A stretch of DNA of 55,281 nucleotides from an uncultured Cytophagaceae bacterium (GCA_903907745.1 CAIVPF010000108.1:1-55281); one strand, 5' to 3'. Positions 8,226-16,476 are shown, counted from the stretch's first letter. Numbers and translations: made by a program. Notes: generated by a model not told the origin, from the sequence alone.

Positions 8226-9158
8226 ATGAATCGTAGAAACTTTGCACAAATGGTAGGGGGGAGTTTTTTAGCGGCTGGCATGACGAATAATGCCCTAGCT
8301 TCTGAGACAAATAGTGTTTCCAAGGCTTCCAGCCTTGCACAGGCACCGTATAAAATGAATTATGCGCCGCATTTTGGTATGTTTAAAAATCATGCGGGTG
8401 CGGATGAAATCGACCAATTGAAATTTATGTATGACATGGGATTTCGGTCCTTGGAAGACAATGGACTGATGGGTCGGACGCCTGAAATGCAAACAAAGAT
8501 TGGGGATACACTCGCAAAATTAGGCATGACCATGGGCGTTTTTGTGATTCAATACGAAGGGTTTTTTGATAAACAAACCATGACAACGGGGAGTAAGGAA
8601 TGGGCTGAAACCTTCACGAAATCTTGTAAGAGCGCGGTGGAAACTGCAAAGCGTGTCAATGCGCAGTGGTGCACCGTGGTTCCGGGAAATTTTACGAGAA
8701 AATTACCGATGGGCATTCAAACTGGCCATGTGATCGATAATTTAAAAAGAGGTGCAGAAATATTGGAGCCTGCTAAATTAACGATGGTATTGGAGCCATT
8801 GAGCGATAATCCAGATTTATTTTTGCGTTATTCGGATCAAACTTATGCGATTTGTCGGGCCGTAGGAAGTCCATCCTGCAAAATCCTTTTCGATATGTAC
8901 CACATGCAACGCAATGAGGGAAACATGATTGCTAATATGGACCTTTGCTGGGATGAAATCGCCTATTTCCAAATCGGCGATAATCCAGGTCGTAAGGAAC
9001 CAACCACCGGAGAGGTGAATTATGCGAACATCTTCAAACATCTTTACGAAAAAGGCTATAAAGGCGTTTTAGGCATGGAACATGGTAATTTCTATCCAGG
9101 TAAAGAAGGGGAAGTGAAACTGATGGAAGCCTATCGCAAATCTGATGTATCCATTTAA
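8226..9158 (+). CDS. Tat-exported TIM-barrel sugar isomerase/epimerase-like protein
   Basis: 310 residues. The N-terminus MNRRNFAQMVGGSFLAAG has a twin-arginine motif followed by a weakly hydrophobic stretch, so Tat export is likely. The mature part is an AP-endonuclease-2-like TIM barrel of the hydroxypyruvate isomerase/sugar-phosphate isomerase group. Candidate metal ligands are E in MVLEPLSDNP, D in ILFDMYHMQ, the Q/D pair in FQIGDNPGR, and E in LGMEHGNF, in the usual order and spacing. The ATG follows the cytochrome gene stop by 1 bp. Tat export of a folded metalloenzyme alongside a periplasmic heme dehydrogenase suggests both act on the same sugar-like compound outside the cytoplasm. The true substrate cannot be read from sequence. 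The stop codon lies inside a large inverted repeat. Confidence 0.85.
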   Translation: MNRRNFAQMVGGSFLAAGMTNNALASETNSVSKASSLAQAPYKMNYAPHFGMFKNHAGADEIDQLKFMYDMGFRSLEDNGLMGRTPEMQTKIGDTLAKLGMTMGVFVIQYEGFFDKQTMTTGSKEWAETFTKSCKSAVETAKRVNAQWCTVVPGNFTRKLPMGIQTGHVIDNLKRGAEILEPAKLTMVLEPLSDNPDLFLRYSDQTYAICRAVGSPSCKILFDMYHMQRNEGNMIANMDLCWDEIAYFQIGDNPGRKEPTTGEVNYANIFKHLYEKGYKGVLGMEHGNFYPGKEGEVKLMEAYRKSDVSI

Positions 9159-9176
9159 TTTGGATATATCAGATTT
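9138..9176 (+). promoter_or_regulatory. 16-bp inverted repeat spanning the stop codon of the TIM-barrel gene
   Basis: AAATCTGATGTATCCA, a 7-nt centre TTTAATT, then TGGATATATCAGATTT; 15 of 16 positions pair, with one G/T wobble. The left arm encodes the last residues of the TIM-barrel protein, and its TAA stop is in the loop. The repeat lacks a T-run and ends 31 bp before the ArsR start. It could be a terminator-like hairpin that protects the upstream mRNA, or a repressor operator. Confidence 0.6.
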
Positions 9177-9179
9177 AAA

Positions 9180-9195
9180 TTAGATATTCGTCTAA
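9180..9195 (+). promoter_or_regulatory. Candidate autoregulatory operator upstream of the ArsR gene
   Basis: TTAGA-TATTCG-TCTAA, a 5-bp dyad with a 6-bp centre, 12 bp before the ArsR start. ArsR/SmtB-type dimers commonly bind such AT-rich dyads over their own promoter; the assignment is positional inference. Confidence 0.4.
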
Positions 9196-9207
9196 CTATT
9201 TAATTGT

Positions 9208-9504
9208 ATGATGGATATCACCTTTAAAGCGATTAATGACCCTACACGCCGTGACATTTTGGTGTTTTTGACTCAAGGACCCCAAAATGCCGGCGAAATA
9301 GCGAAGCAATTTGCGATGACGAAGCCGAGTATTTCGCATCATTTAGACTTATTAAAACAAGGAGAACTGATATCGGCTGATAAAAAAGGGCAATTTATAA
9401 TTTACTCCTTGAATCGTTCGGGTTTCGAATTAATACATACTTGGTTTCAAGGATTTTCTCAGCATTTTGAATTTCCAAAACCTAAAATTAGATTAACTTT
9501 GTAA
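9208..9504 (+). CDS. ArsR family regulator, SdpR-like
   Basis: 98-residue winged helix-turn-helix repressor. The opening FKAINDPTRRDILVFL is the hallmark of the SdpR-like autorepressor branch of ArsR. The recognition helix region is AGEIAKQFAMTKPSISHHL (about residues 29-48), followed by the wing KKGQFIIYSL. No cysteine-rich metal site is visible, so it probably does not sense metals. SdpR partners are normally followed by a membrane SdpI protein; none is here, and the next gene is unrelated. An alternative ATG lies one codon downstream (9211). Two inverted repeats lie within 70 bp upstream and may be its targets; by position it could control the upstream cytochrome/TIM-barrel pair and itself. 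Confidence 0.88.
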   Translation: MMDITFKAINDPTRRDILVFLTQGPQNAGEIAKQFAMTKPSISHHLDLLKQGELISADKKGQFIIYSLNRSGFELIHTWFQGFSQHFEFPKPKIRLTL

Positions 9505-9531
9505 GTAACCGCTTTATAAACGTCTATTCAA

Positions 9532-10332
9532 ATGTCGAATTCGCCCATTCCTGCTTCCTTATCTTTTTTACAAACCTACCTACCTTCGGACTGTTTGGCC
9601 ATTGGCGTAAGTTCTTTGCCTTCGCGGAACATTTTCCAATCCATTGCTGATTTTTTTGCATCAAAATCTGGTAAAAATCGTATTTGCTATGTAGCGGTGT
9701 CGGCACAGGAAATCAAATTACTGCAATTTCAGGGCGACCAATTATTGACCGAGAAAACATTTCTCATTGACGGTTTGGAGCATTTAGAACTCAGCGAAGG
9801 AAGCACCGATGATGGATTAATTCATCTTTTACACATCCATGTAGGAGAAATAAAATCTGTCAACAAAAAGGGCATTAAAAAGATTGCTTCGCATTATTTC
9901 AAATGCATGCCACCTTTATTGGGATTGAACACCTCCCCTATTCAGGCAATTCACGAAATCCAATGGGCGCATCAAAGTAAAAAATTAGTGCAAGAAACCC
10001 TGAGTTCCTGGCCAGCCAAAATCGAGGCACGCCTAGCCGAAGAATTCAGAATCGCTGAAGAAATTAGACGCCAAGAAGAAGAGGCGAGACGGTTAATCGA
10101 GGAAGAAAAACGCTTAATCCGAGAGGAAAAATTAAGGGTAAAAGAAGAATTAAGACAACAAAAAATTGAAGCCAAACGCCTTAGACTAGAGGAAAAAGCC
10201 AGAAGAAAAGAAGAAAGAAGACAAGTAAGAGAGGCGAAAAGACAAGAAAAAGCAGAGCAGTCACGCCTGAAACAAGAAGAAAAAGAAAGGCTTCGCGAAG
10301 AACGAAATCAGCAAAAAGCGGAAAGGAATTAG
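9532..10332 (+). CDS. Hypothetical protein with ~100-residue charged C-terminal helix
   Basis: Family not recognised. Residues 1 to about 160 look like a globular alpha/beta domain (ICYVAVSAQEIKLLQFQ, then a histidine-rich HLLHIHVG). Residues from about 165 to the end are almost only Glu, Arg, Lys, Gln and Ala with few hydrophobics (EEARRLIEEEKRLIREEK is typical). The mixed acidic/basic spacing without a clear heptad of Leu/Ile/Val fits a single alpha-helix rather than a coiled coil. There is no signal peptide or membrane segment. It lies 27 bp after the ArsR gene on the same strand, so it may be in that transcript. It ends at a bidirectional terminator. The helix could act as a spacer or bind nucleic acid; this is inference. 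Confidence 0.75.
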   Translation: MSNSPIPASLSFLQTYLPSDCLAIGVSSLPSRNIFQSIADFFASKSGKNRICYVAVSAQEIKLLQFQGDQLLTEKTFLIDGLEHLELSEGSTDDGLIHLLHIHVGEIKSVNKKGIKKIASHYFKCMPPLLGLNTSPIQAIHEIQWAHQSKKLVQETLSSWPAKIEARLAEEFRIAEEIRRQEEEARRLIEEEKRLIREEKLRVKEELRQQKIEAKRLRLEEKARRKEERRQVREAKRQEKAEQSRLKQEEKERLREERNQQKAERN

Positions 10333-10350
10333 AAACATTTGAAAACATTA

Positions 10351-10380
10351 AAATAAGAGGCTCAGGCCTCTTATTTTTTT
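10351..10380. terminator. Bidirectional terminator between convergent genes
   Basis: AAATAAGAGGC, loop TCAG, GCCTCTTATTT followed by further T's; perfect 11-bp stem. It serves the plus-strand charged-helix gene, and it overlaps the stop codon (10371-10373) of the minus-strand MFS gene, which it can also terminate. Confidence 0.85.
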
Positions 10381-11630
10381 AGTTCATCTTCTATTTTTAG
10401 CGAAAATAAATCACCCGATTTTATCGCGACCCAAGTAACCAACACTAAGGTTAATCCTGCGCCCATCAGAACAGAAGGAACCGTTCCAAATAGTTTGGCC
10501 GCCACGCCTGATTCAAAAGCTCCCATTTCATTGGACGTACTCACAAAAACCCCATTCACGGAAGAAACACGGCCCCGCATTTCATCGGGCGTATAAAACC
10601 GCAAAACCGTTTGTCGGATTACCACACTCACTGAATCAAATGCACCCGTAAAAAATAACGCGATGACGGAAATCCAGAAATTAGTTGACCATCCGAAAAC
10701 AAACGTCGCAATCCCAAAACCTGCAATCGCCCACAATAAATTCCGCCAAGCATGATTCAAAGGTGGATAATACAGCAAAGTAACCATCGTAATTACAGCA
10801 CCCACGGAAGGTGCCGCACGTAAAATTCCTAAACCTTCGGCACCCACATGCAAAATATCTTCCGCAAAAATGGGCAATATCGCAATAACCCCACCAAATA
10901 ACACGGAGAACAAATCCAGTGAAATTGCATATAAAATAATCTTTGTCTTAAAAACATAGGAAATCCCTTCCTGCAAACTTTGCCAAATGGACTCGTGCTG
11001 AACATGTTTGGGAGGAATGGGCCGACTTTTAATTTGGAAAATACAAATCATCACGGCCACTAATAAAACAACAACCGTCCATAAAGAACCCGCTAACCCC
11101 GCATATACATATAAAAATCCTGCCACTCCAGGGCCTATGATAGATCCAAACTGCCAAAAAGAACTATTCCATGTCGCAGCATTTGCGAAAACCTCTTTGG
11201 GAACTAAAAAAGGATTTAGAGAGGAAGCCGCCGGACTAAAAAATCCTTTGGCCAGGCCAATCAAAAAGATGACAAAATAGATAGTATAAATATGGTATTG
11301 GGTATCGGAACTGGTCAATTGCGTCCCCGAATACAATAAAATCAATGAACCCAGAATGATGATGGAAAGCGTCACTTGCATAATTCGCTTCTTATCATGA
11401 TTGTCCGCAAAGTGACCACCGAACAAAACCAAGGAAATATAAGGAACCGCTTCCGCCAAACCAATTAATCCCAAGGCCAATGGATTGTGCGTAATTTTAT
11501 AAATCTCATAAGATAAAATCACTTCCTGAATCAGCAAAGCAATCGTAAACAGCGTATTGCCAATCACATAAGCTCGAAACTCCGGAAATCCTAAGGCCTT
11601 GTAAGGTTCCTTATTTTGAAATAATCCCAT
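10371..11630 (-). CDS. MFS transporter, EntS/MFS_3-like
   Basis: 419-residue major facilitator with about 11-12 hydrophobic segments. The loop motif GGHFADNHDKKRIM is the MFS loop 2-3 signature, and the N-terminal FRAYVIGNTLFTIALLIQE is typical of the MFS_3 branch that includes the enterobactin exporter EntS and macrolide-type efflux proteins. It is thus expected to be an inner-membrane proton-driven exporter of a small molecule; the substrate is unknown. Its first 20 bp overlap the end of the UbiA-like gene, which in turn overlaps the MOSC gene, so the three form a tight operon. No siderophore or resistance genes flank it. Confidence 0.88.
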   Translation of the reverse strand: MGLFQNKEPYKALGFPEFRAYVIGNTLFTIALLIQEVILSYEIYKITHNPLALGLIGLAEAVPYISLVLFGGHFADNHDKKRIMQVTLSIIILGSLILLYSGTQLTSSDTQYHIYTIYFVIFLIGLAKGFFSPAASSLNPFLVPKEVFANAATWNSSFWQFGSIIGPGVAGFLYVYAGLAGSLWTVVVLLVAVMICIFQIKSRPIPPKHVQHESIWQSLQEGISYVFKTKIILYAISLDLFSVLFGGVIAILPIFAEDILHVGAEGLGILRAAPSVGAVITMVTLLYYPPLNHAWRNLLWAIAGFGIATFVFGWSTNFWISVIALFFTGAFDSVSVVIRQTVLRFYTPDEMRGRVSSVNGVFVSTSNEMGAFESGVAAKLFGTVPSVLMGAGLTLVLVTWVAIKSGDLFSLKIEDELKK

Positions 11631-12363
11631 AAATAATGTACAAGAGTGGACTAAAAAAGGCTATTTCGCCAATCATTCGACTACGCGCTGATAATCCAAA
11701 AACGCGCAGTGCCACATGTATCCCAAAAGTAAGGAAAAATGGCACAACACGCATGACGTCCTGCAGGTAAATGGTCAAAAAAATCAAATATAAGCCATTC
11801 CAAATTTCCAAACCCCTTAAAAATCCATCCACCCGAGTAAACAAATAAAGATTTTGAAACGCGATGAACAACAAGGCGAAAAAATAAAAACAAAGAAGGC
11901 CATCCAGCGAATGAAATCTAGAAAAAATAGGCGCAAAAATACCCAAGGAATACAAAAATGCAGTACAAAATTCCTTCAATGCGCGAACGCGGGAAAACCA
12001 AGATAGGCTATAAACCAGCCAATACATTAAAACAAAAAATCCGATAATCACCGAAAATCGAATTAAAGAAATAGGCAAATAACAAAGACAAAAGATCCCG
12101 AGCATCAACCAAAATCCTGCCAAAATAAAGGCATGACGACGATTTTGCTTGTAAAATAGATGTCGGTCATCTGAAGCTATAAACAAACGATTATCCAGCC
12201 AGCGATCCAAAATATAAATCAAACCTACCGACGACGCCAAGGCACCCATCACAAACATAGATGGCCATTCATGCAGAAAAATCAGATGAAAAAAGATTTG
12301 AAAAAACACCGCCCCCAGCACCACATCAAGGCTTAAAAAATGGGCTAGTTTAATATACCGCAT
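11611..12363 (-). CDS. Polytopic membrane protein, UbiA-like
   Basis: 250 residues with about seven or eight hydrophobic segments and short basic loops. The first part (LAHFLSLDVVLGAVFF...GLIYILDRWLDNRLFIASDD) resembles the start of UbiA-type prenyltransferases, in which an Asp-rich motif follows the second helix. Only a degenerate version (LDRWLDN) is present, and the second Asp-rich motif is not evident, so catalytic activity is doubtful. It overlaps the MOSC gene by 14 bp and the MFS gene by 20 bp. The name is tentative; 'integral membrane protein of unknown function' is the safe reading. Confidence 0.65.
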   Translation of the reverse strand: MRYIKLAHFLSLDVVLGAVFFQIFFHLIFLHEWPSMFVMGALASSVGLIYILDRWLDNRLFIASDDRHLFYKQNRRHAFILAGFWLMLGIFCLCYLPISLIRFSVIIGFFVLMYWLVYSLSWFSRVRALKEFCTAFLYSLGIFAPIFSRFHSLDGLLCFYFFALLFIAFQNLYLFTRVDGFLRGLEIWNGLYLIFLTIYLQDVMRVVPFFLTFGIHVALRVFGLSARSRMIGEIAFFSPLLYIIYGIISK

Positions 12364-13168
12364 CTTTCATTTGAATAGGCCTAACGGGATCACCCACCTG
12401 AATTTTACCCATGGAAATAGGCACAAATTGCTGTCCAAAATACACCTTATTCCCAAAGGTTCGAAAACTAGCCAAGGCCCGAAGCGTGCTGTCGTTCTTA
12501 GTGCCATCGGCAGGATTTACATTAACCAAGGAACAGCGGGCACAAGGTTTTGCTCCTTTCCAATTTTGCGATTCCCCAATTTGAATCTCAGCCCAAGTAT
12601 CCTCTTCAAAAGCCTCGGATCCCGAAACAATGACATTCACCCGAAAGCGAAGGGGATTTAATTCCTCCGCTAATCGTTCAGCCACCGCCTCAAAAGATGC
12701 CTCCGAACTAAGTAAAATGGGCAAAGCATCCGCGAAGGAACTTTGTTGGGAGCCCTGTGTTTGATATTTTTCTGAAATAGATCGAATGTGCGTAGGATCT
12801 TGTAAAACCAAAAAACAAGGCTCGCCTAAAAGAGCCGAAAACCAGGCAGACCAATCATCCAACACCTCCGAGGCCATCACCTCATCATCCCAAATTTTAA
12901 CTTTCAAAAGTGAACCCAAAGGAAGCTCATGAGCTAAAAATTTATGACTTTGGCTAAGGAGATCTTTGACCAAAAAACCGCCTTCTTGTTGCTCAATCGC
13001 AAATCGAGTGAGTTCAGGCCGTGTGCGTTGGGTAATAAACTGGTGCTGGGCATCGACCAGCATATACCGCCGATCTCCCCGAAGCCCTGCAGGTTCTACC
13101 CAGGCCTCTTGAACATGAACGGGACCCAGAGATTTGATGGGATATATCGTAATGGATTGTATACGCAT
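12350..13168 (-). CDS. MOSC domain protein, YcbX/mARC-like
   Basis: 272 residues with an N-terminal MOSC_N beta-barrel (about 1-115; IYPIKSLG and GLRGDRRYMLVD are signature stretches) and a C-terminal MOSC domain (about 120-262). The conserved cysteine region KPCARCSLVNVNP contains the Cys expected to coordinate molybdenum in YcbX/mARC-type enzymes. Related proteins reduce N-hydroxylated compounds using molybdenum cofactor; the [2Fe-2S] domain fused in E. coli YcbX is absent here, so a separate electron donor would be needed. It is the first gene of a three-gene minus-strand operon and is divergent from the tolC-like gene. The ATG at 13168 is near GTAATTTGCAGG, a possible off-consensus promoter that would leave almost no leader. 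Confidence 0.88.
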   Translation of the reverse strand: MRIQSITIYPIKSLGPVHVQEAWVEPAGLRGDRRYMLVDAQHQFITQRTRPELTRFAIEQQEGGFLVKDLLSQSHKFLAHELPLGSLLKVKIWDDEVMASEVLDDWSAWFSALLGEPCFLVLQDPTHIRSISEKYQTQGSQQSSFADALPILLSSEASFEAVAERLAEELNPLRFRVNVIVSGSEAFEEDTWAEIQIGESQNWKGAKPCARCSLVNVNPADGTKNDSTLRALASFRTFGNKVYFGQQFVPISMGKIQVGDPVRPIQMKDAVY

Positions 13169-13248
13169 CCTGCAAATTACTAAAAAGCAAGAAAAAACTA
13201 CTATAGGTTCTTGTAGGGTAAAACCATAGAAATTATAAGCAAAATCGT

Positions 13249-13256
13249 TATGTTTG
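13249..13256 (+). promoter_or_regulatory. -7 promoter box for the TolC-family gene
   Basis: TATGTTTG fits TAnnTTTG, 29 bp before the ATG at 13286. No TTG lies at the expected -33 spacing. Confidence 0.5.
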
Positions 13257-13285
13257 CTATTCGTTAGAAAAAATCCTATTTACAA

Positions 13286-14605
13286 ATGAAAGTTAGCGGC
13301 CTAGTAATTAGCCTTTTTATTGGATGCATGTTTCTCGGAGCACCCACCCAAGCCCAAAAAACCATTACCTTAGAAGAATCCATTCAGCAAGCCTTGCAGA
13401 ACCACTATTCGATCCAAATATCCCGGAAAAAAGAGGTGCAGGCTCTAAATGATAATACGCCGGGGAATGCGGGTTTTCTACCGACCATCACCGGTACACT
13501 TACTAAAAACTACACCATTTCAGGTTTGGACCAAGAATTTTTTGGTGGCCTTCGTGCCCCTTTAATCCAAAGTGGCGTTAATTCAAACAATAGTGCAGCA
13601 GGCGTAGCCATGGCCTGGACGCTCTACGATGGCAAAGGGATGTTTGTTTTAAGAGATCGATTTAAAGAATTACAAAATTTAGGTGCCAAACAAACCGAAA
13701 GCACGATCGAAAACCTGATCGCCCAGATCAGCAGCTCCTACTACGATTTAATTCGCCAAAACCTGCGCGTGAATAATTTCAAAAAGGGACTTGAAATCTC
13801 GAATGACCGACTTAAACTGGCCAAAGACCGCTATGAAGTGGGACAAGGATCTAAAGTTGATTATTACTCAGCACAAGTAGATTACAATGAAGATAAAGCG
13901 CTCCTTATCGCGCAAGAACAATCCCTTTTAAATACGAAAATCAGTTTTAATACCCTGCTGATTCGGGACCATATGCAAGATTTCAATGTGAATCCAGTCA
14001 TTGAGTTATTGGCCAAATTGAAATTGAATGACATCAAAGAAACAGCCTTAAAACAAAATCCAATACTTATTTCCGCCCTTTTGTCGAAAAAAATCAGTGA
14101 CTTGGATACGAAAAATTTACAGAGCCAACAAAAACCCCAAATCGATCTTATTGCCGGATATAACATGAGCAATGTCTACAATGGCGCTGGTTTTGGAGTT
14201 CAAAAAGGAAGCAGCGATGTCCTTAGTTATGGCCTTCGTGCAACGATCAACATCTTCGATGGCTACAACCAAAAACGTCGAATTCAAAATGCTAAAATCA
14301 CCTCTGAAATTGCCCAATTGCAAATCGAGGATTTAAAAAATGTGTTGTCAAGTTCAATCGAAAAGGCCTACATTACCTATGAAAATGCATTGAATTTAAT
14401 CCAATTGGAAACAGAAAATTACGCAATCGCAAAACAAAATATCGATATCGCCTTTGATCGATTCAAGGTCGGAATCGCGACTTCCTATGAGTTAAGAGAG
14501 GTTCAGCGAAATGCGGTGGCTGCAGAAACACGTTTGATTGAAGCTAAATTTGCAGCTAAATCTGCCGAAATCGAATTGGTCCGATTGAGTGGGAATTTGT
14601 TATAA
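13286..14605 (+). CDS. TolC family outer-membrane efflux protein
   Basis: 439 residues. A signal peptide (about 1-23, ending PTQAQ) is followed by two outer-membrane-efflux-protein repeats (about 28-215 and 235-438). Each begins with the family's SI..AL.NH or ALKQNP helix and contains long alpha-helical stretches (KKGLEISNDRLKLAKDRYEVGQGSKVDYYSAQ and the matching IAFDRFKVGIATSYELREVQ). It should trimerise into a channel-tunnel spanning the outer membrane and periplasm. Unusually, no membrane-fusion or RND gene is adjacent; the nearest transporter is the convergent MsbA-like ABC exporter, so it probably serves pumps encoded elsewhere. A 5-bp hairpin (CTAGG/CCTAG, 14614-14629) downstream is too weak to call a terminator. 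Confidence 0.9.
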   Translation: MKVSGLVISLFIGCMFLGAPTQAQKTITLEESIQQALQNHYSIQISRKKEVQALNDNTPGNAGFLPTITGTLTKNYTISGLDQEFFGGLRAPLIQSGVNSNNSAAGVAMAWTLYDGKGMFVLRDRFKELQNLGAKQTESTIENLIAQISSSYYDLIRQNLRVNNFKKGLEISNDRLKLAKDRYEVGQGSKVDYYSAQVDYNEDKALLIAQEQSLLNTKISFNTLLIRDHMQDFNVNPVIELLAKLKLNDIKETALKQNPILISALLSKKISDLDTKNLQSQQKPQIDLIAGYNMSNVYNGAGFGVQKGSSDVLSYGLRATINIFDGYNQKRRIQNAKITSEIAQLQIEDLKNVLSSSIEKAYITYENALNLIQLETENYAIAKQNIDIAFDRFKVGIATSYELREVQRNAVAAETRLIEAKFAAKSAEIELVRLSGNLL

Positions 14606-14657
14606 ATTCTAAGCTAGGTTCACGCCTAGGGTTGCTCCGCGTTCGACGAATGGGGAC

Positions 14658-16451
14658 TTATTGTAAATTTTGTTGCTCTTCCTCGTTGAGTTGTTGTTGA
14701 TATAAATCAAAATAATACCCTTGGTTTTTCATGAGTTGGACATGATTTCCTTCCTCCACGATTTCCCCATCCTGAAGAACGAGAATGCGTTTGGCCAATT
14801 TAGCCGAAGAAACTCGGTGGGAAATAATCAAGCTTGTTTTATCCACCATGATTTTCTTTAAATTTTTCAAAATCTGATGTTCCGTATGCGTATCTACCGC
14901 GGAAAGGCAATCATCTAAAACCAACATACTCGGTTGTTTCGCCAAGGCCCTCGCCAAAGAAACCCTTTGCTTTTGTCCCCCGGAAAGCGTCACCCCGCGT
15001 TCACCCAAAATCGTTTCAAATTGATCTGGAAATTCGACGATGTTCGCATAAACATCCGCCCATTTGGCCGCTTGTTCAATCGCTTCCTGACTCATCCCAT
15101 CCTGTCCAAAACTGATGTTTTCAGCGATGCTGCTAGAAAACAAAAACACATCCTGAGGCACAAAACCCAATTCTTTTCGCACCTTTTGCATATCCCAATC
15201 CCGCAAAGAAATGCCATCCAATAAAATTTCACCGTCTGTAGGATCATAAAAACGAGCCATTAATTGGGCCACGGTTGACTTACCCGAACCCGTCGTGCCT
15301 AATAAAGCAACGGATTCCCCCGCTTCAATTTTAAAATTCAAATTTTTAAGAATGTGCCGATCCGTTCCCGGATAAGTAAAATTCACTCCCTTAAAATGCC
15401 ATGCTCCTTTTATTTCCTGCACGATCTGTTTGCCCGTGACTAATTCCGATTTGGCCTGTAAAAATTCATTGATACGTTTCTGCGAAGCAGCCGCCCGCTG
15501 AATCTGCGAACTAGTCCAGCCTAGCGCGGTAACTGGCCAGGTCAGCATAAACACATACATAATAAACTCCGTAATATTTCCCACCGTAATTCGACCCGCC
15601 ATCACCTCACGAGCCCCTACATATACGACGAGCAAGGTACTAAAACCGACTAAAAGTGAGATCAAGGGGGTGAAAAGTGAATCAACTTTCACAAGATCCA
15701 ACGATTTCCGACGATAATTCGCCGAAGCTGTCGCAAAATCTTGCGAAGATTGTTTCTCCCGAACAAAGGATTTTAAAACACGAATGCCGGAAAAAGCCTC
15801 TTGCGCAAAGGTTGAAATAGACGACAAACCCGCCTGAATTTCCTCCGATTTCTTCATCACGATCGAATTCACATAATAAATACTAACTGATAAAATCGGC
15901 AAGGGCAACAACACATACCACATCAATGTCACATTCACCTGAGCCATGTAATAGATTACCAACAAAAACACAGTGATCAAATTAAGCCCATACATGATAC
16001 TTGGGCCCACATACATCCTGACCTTGCTCACATCCTCGGAAATACGCGCCATTAAATCCCCCGTATTTTGTTTCCGGTAAAAGGACAAAGGGAGTGTTTG
16101 GTAATGCGCATAAATTTCATTTTTCATTTCGTATTCGATGTGGCGCGACATAACGATCAAGGTTTGTCGAATCAAAAACAAAAAAACACCCTTAATAAAG
16201 GCCATCAGGACGATCAGCATCCCATAATAGAAGAGCGTACTCGCGAAAACCTCGTAAAAAACGGCTTGCAAACGAAAGCCCTTAAATAGAAAGTAGACAT
16301 CGATGGTCTCCGTCACTAAATCTAGTGCGTAGCGGACTAATTGGGCCGGAACGACACCAAAAAAATTCGCACAAACCGTAAAAAAAATGCCTAAAAACAG
16401 GAGCCACTTATATTTCCAGAAATATTGATTTAAATGACTTAATGCTCCCAT
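14658..16451 (-). CDS. ABC exporter, fused permease-ATPase (MsbA-like)
   Basis: 597 residues from the chosen ATG at 16451. A GTG start at 16469 is also open, but it overlaps a -7 promoter box, so the shorter start is preferred. There are six membrane segments in the first 320 residues (type I exporter transmembrane domain), then the ATPase domain: Walker A GTTGSGKST near residue 385, Q-loop GFVPQDVFLF, signature LSGGQKQRVSLARAL near 489, Walker B MLVLDDCLSAVD and H-loop IISHR. The Walker B glutamate that normally follows the Asp is replaced: the run reads DDCLSAVD, so D stands where E is usual, which can slow hydrolysis. It probably homodimerises and exports a lipid or hydrophobic compound. 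It is a single gene, divergent from nusB. Confidence 0.92.
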   Translation of the reverse strand: MGALSHLNQYFWKYKWLLFLGIFFTVCANFFGVVPAQLVRYALDLVTETIDVYFLFKGFRLQAVFYEVFASTLFYYGMLIVLMAFIKGVFLFLIRQTLIVMSRHIEYEMKNEIYAHYQTLPLSFYRKQNTGDLMARISEDVSKVRMYVGPSIMYGLNLITVFLLVIYYMAQVNVTLMWYVLLPLPILSVSIYYVNSIVMKKSEEIQAGLSSISTFAQEAFSGIRVLKSFVREKQSSQDFATASANYRRKSLDLVKVDSLFTPLISLLVGFSTLLVVYVGAREVMAGRITVGNITEFIMYVFMLTWPVTALGWTSSQIQRAAASQKRINEFLQAKSELVTGKQIVQEIKGAWHFKGVNFTYPGTDRHILKNLNFKIEAGESVALLGTTGSGKSTVAQLMARFYDPTDGEILLDGISLRDWDMQKVRKELGFVPQDVFLFSSSIAENISFGQDGMSQEAIEQAAKWADVYANIVEFPDQFETILGERGVTLSGGQKQRVSLARALAKQPSMLVLDDCLSAVDTHTEHQILKNLKKIMVDKTSLIISHRVSSAKLAKRILVLQDGEIVEEGNHVQLMKNQGYYFDLYQQQLNEEEQQNLQ

Positions 16452-16468
16452 GCGATATTTATTGCCCA

Positions 16469-16476
16469 CAAAGATA
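16469..16476 (-). promoter_or_regulatory. -7 promoter box for the ABC exporter
   Basis: On the minus strand TATCTTTG, an exact TAnnTTTG match, 17 bp before the ATG at 16451. Its overlap with the alternative GTG start argues for the shorter ORF. Confidence 0.5.

Noticed and set aside
9180-9195. TTAGA/TCTAA as a phage or integron attachment site
   Set aside because: No integrase, no direct repeat partner and no foreign gene is nearby; an operator is the simpler reading.
14614-14629. CTAGG/CCTAG hairpin as a terminator between the TolC-family and ABC exporter genes
   Set aside because: The stem is only 5 bp with no T-run on either strand.
16452-16469. GTG start for the ABC exporter at 16469
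   Set aside because: The codon overlaps the -7 box TATCTTTG, so it would lie upstream of the expected transcript start.
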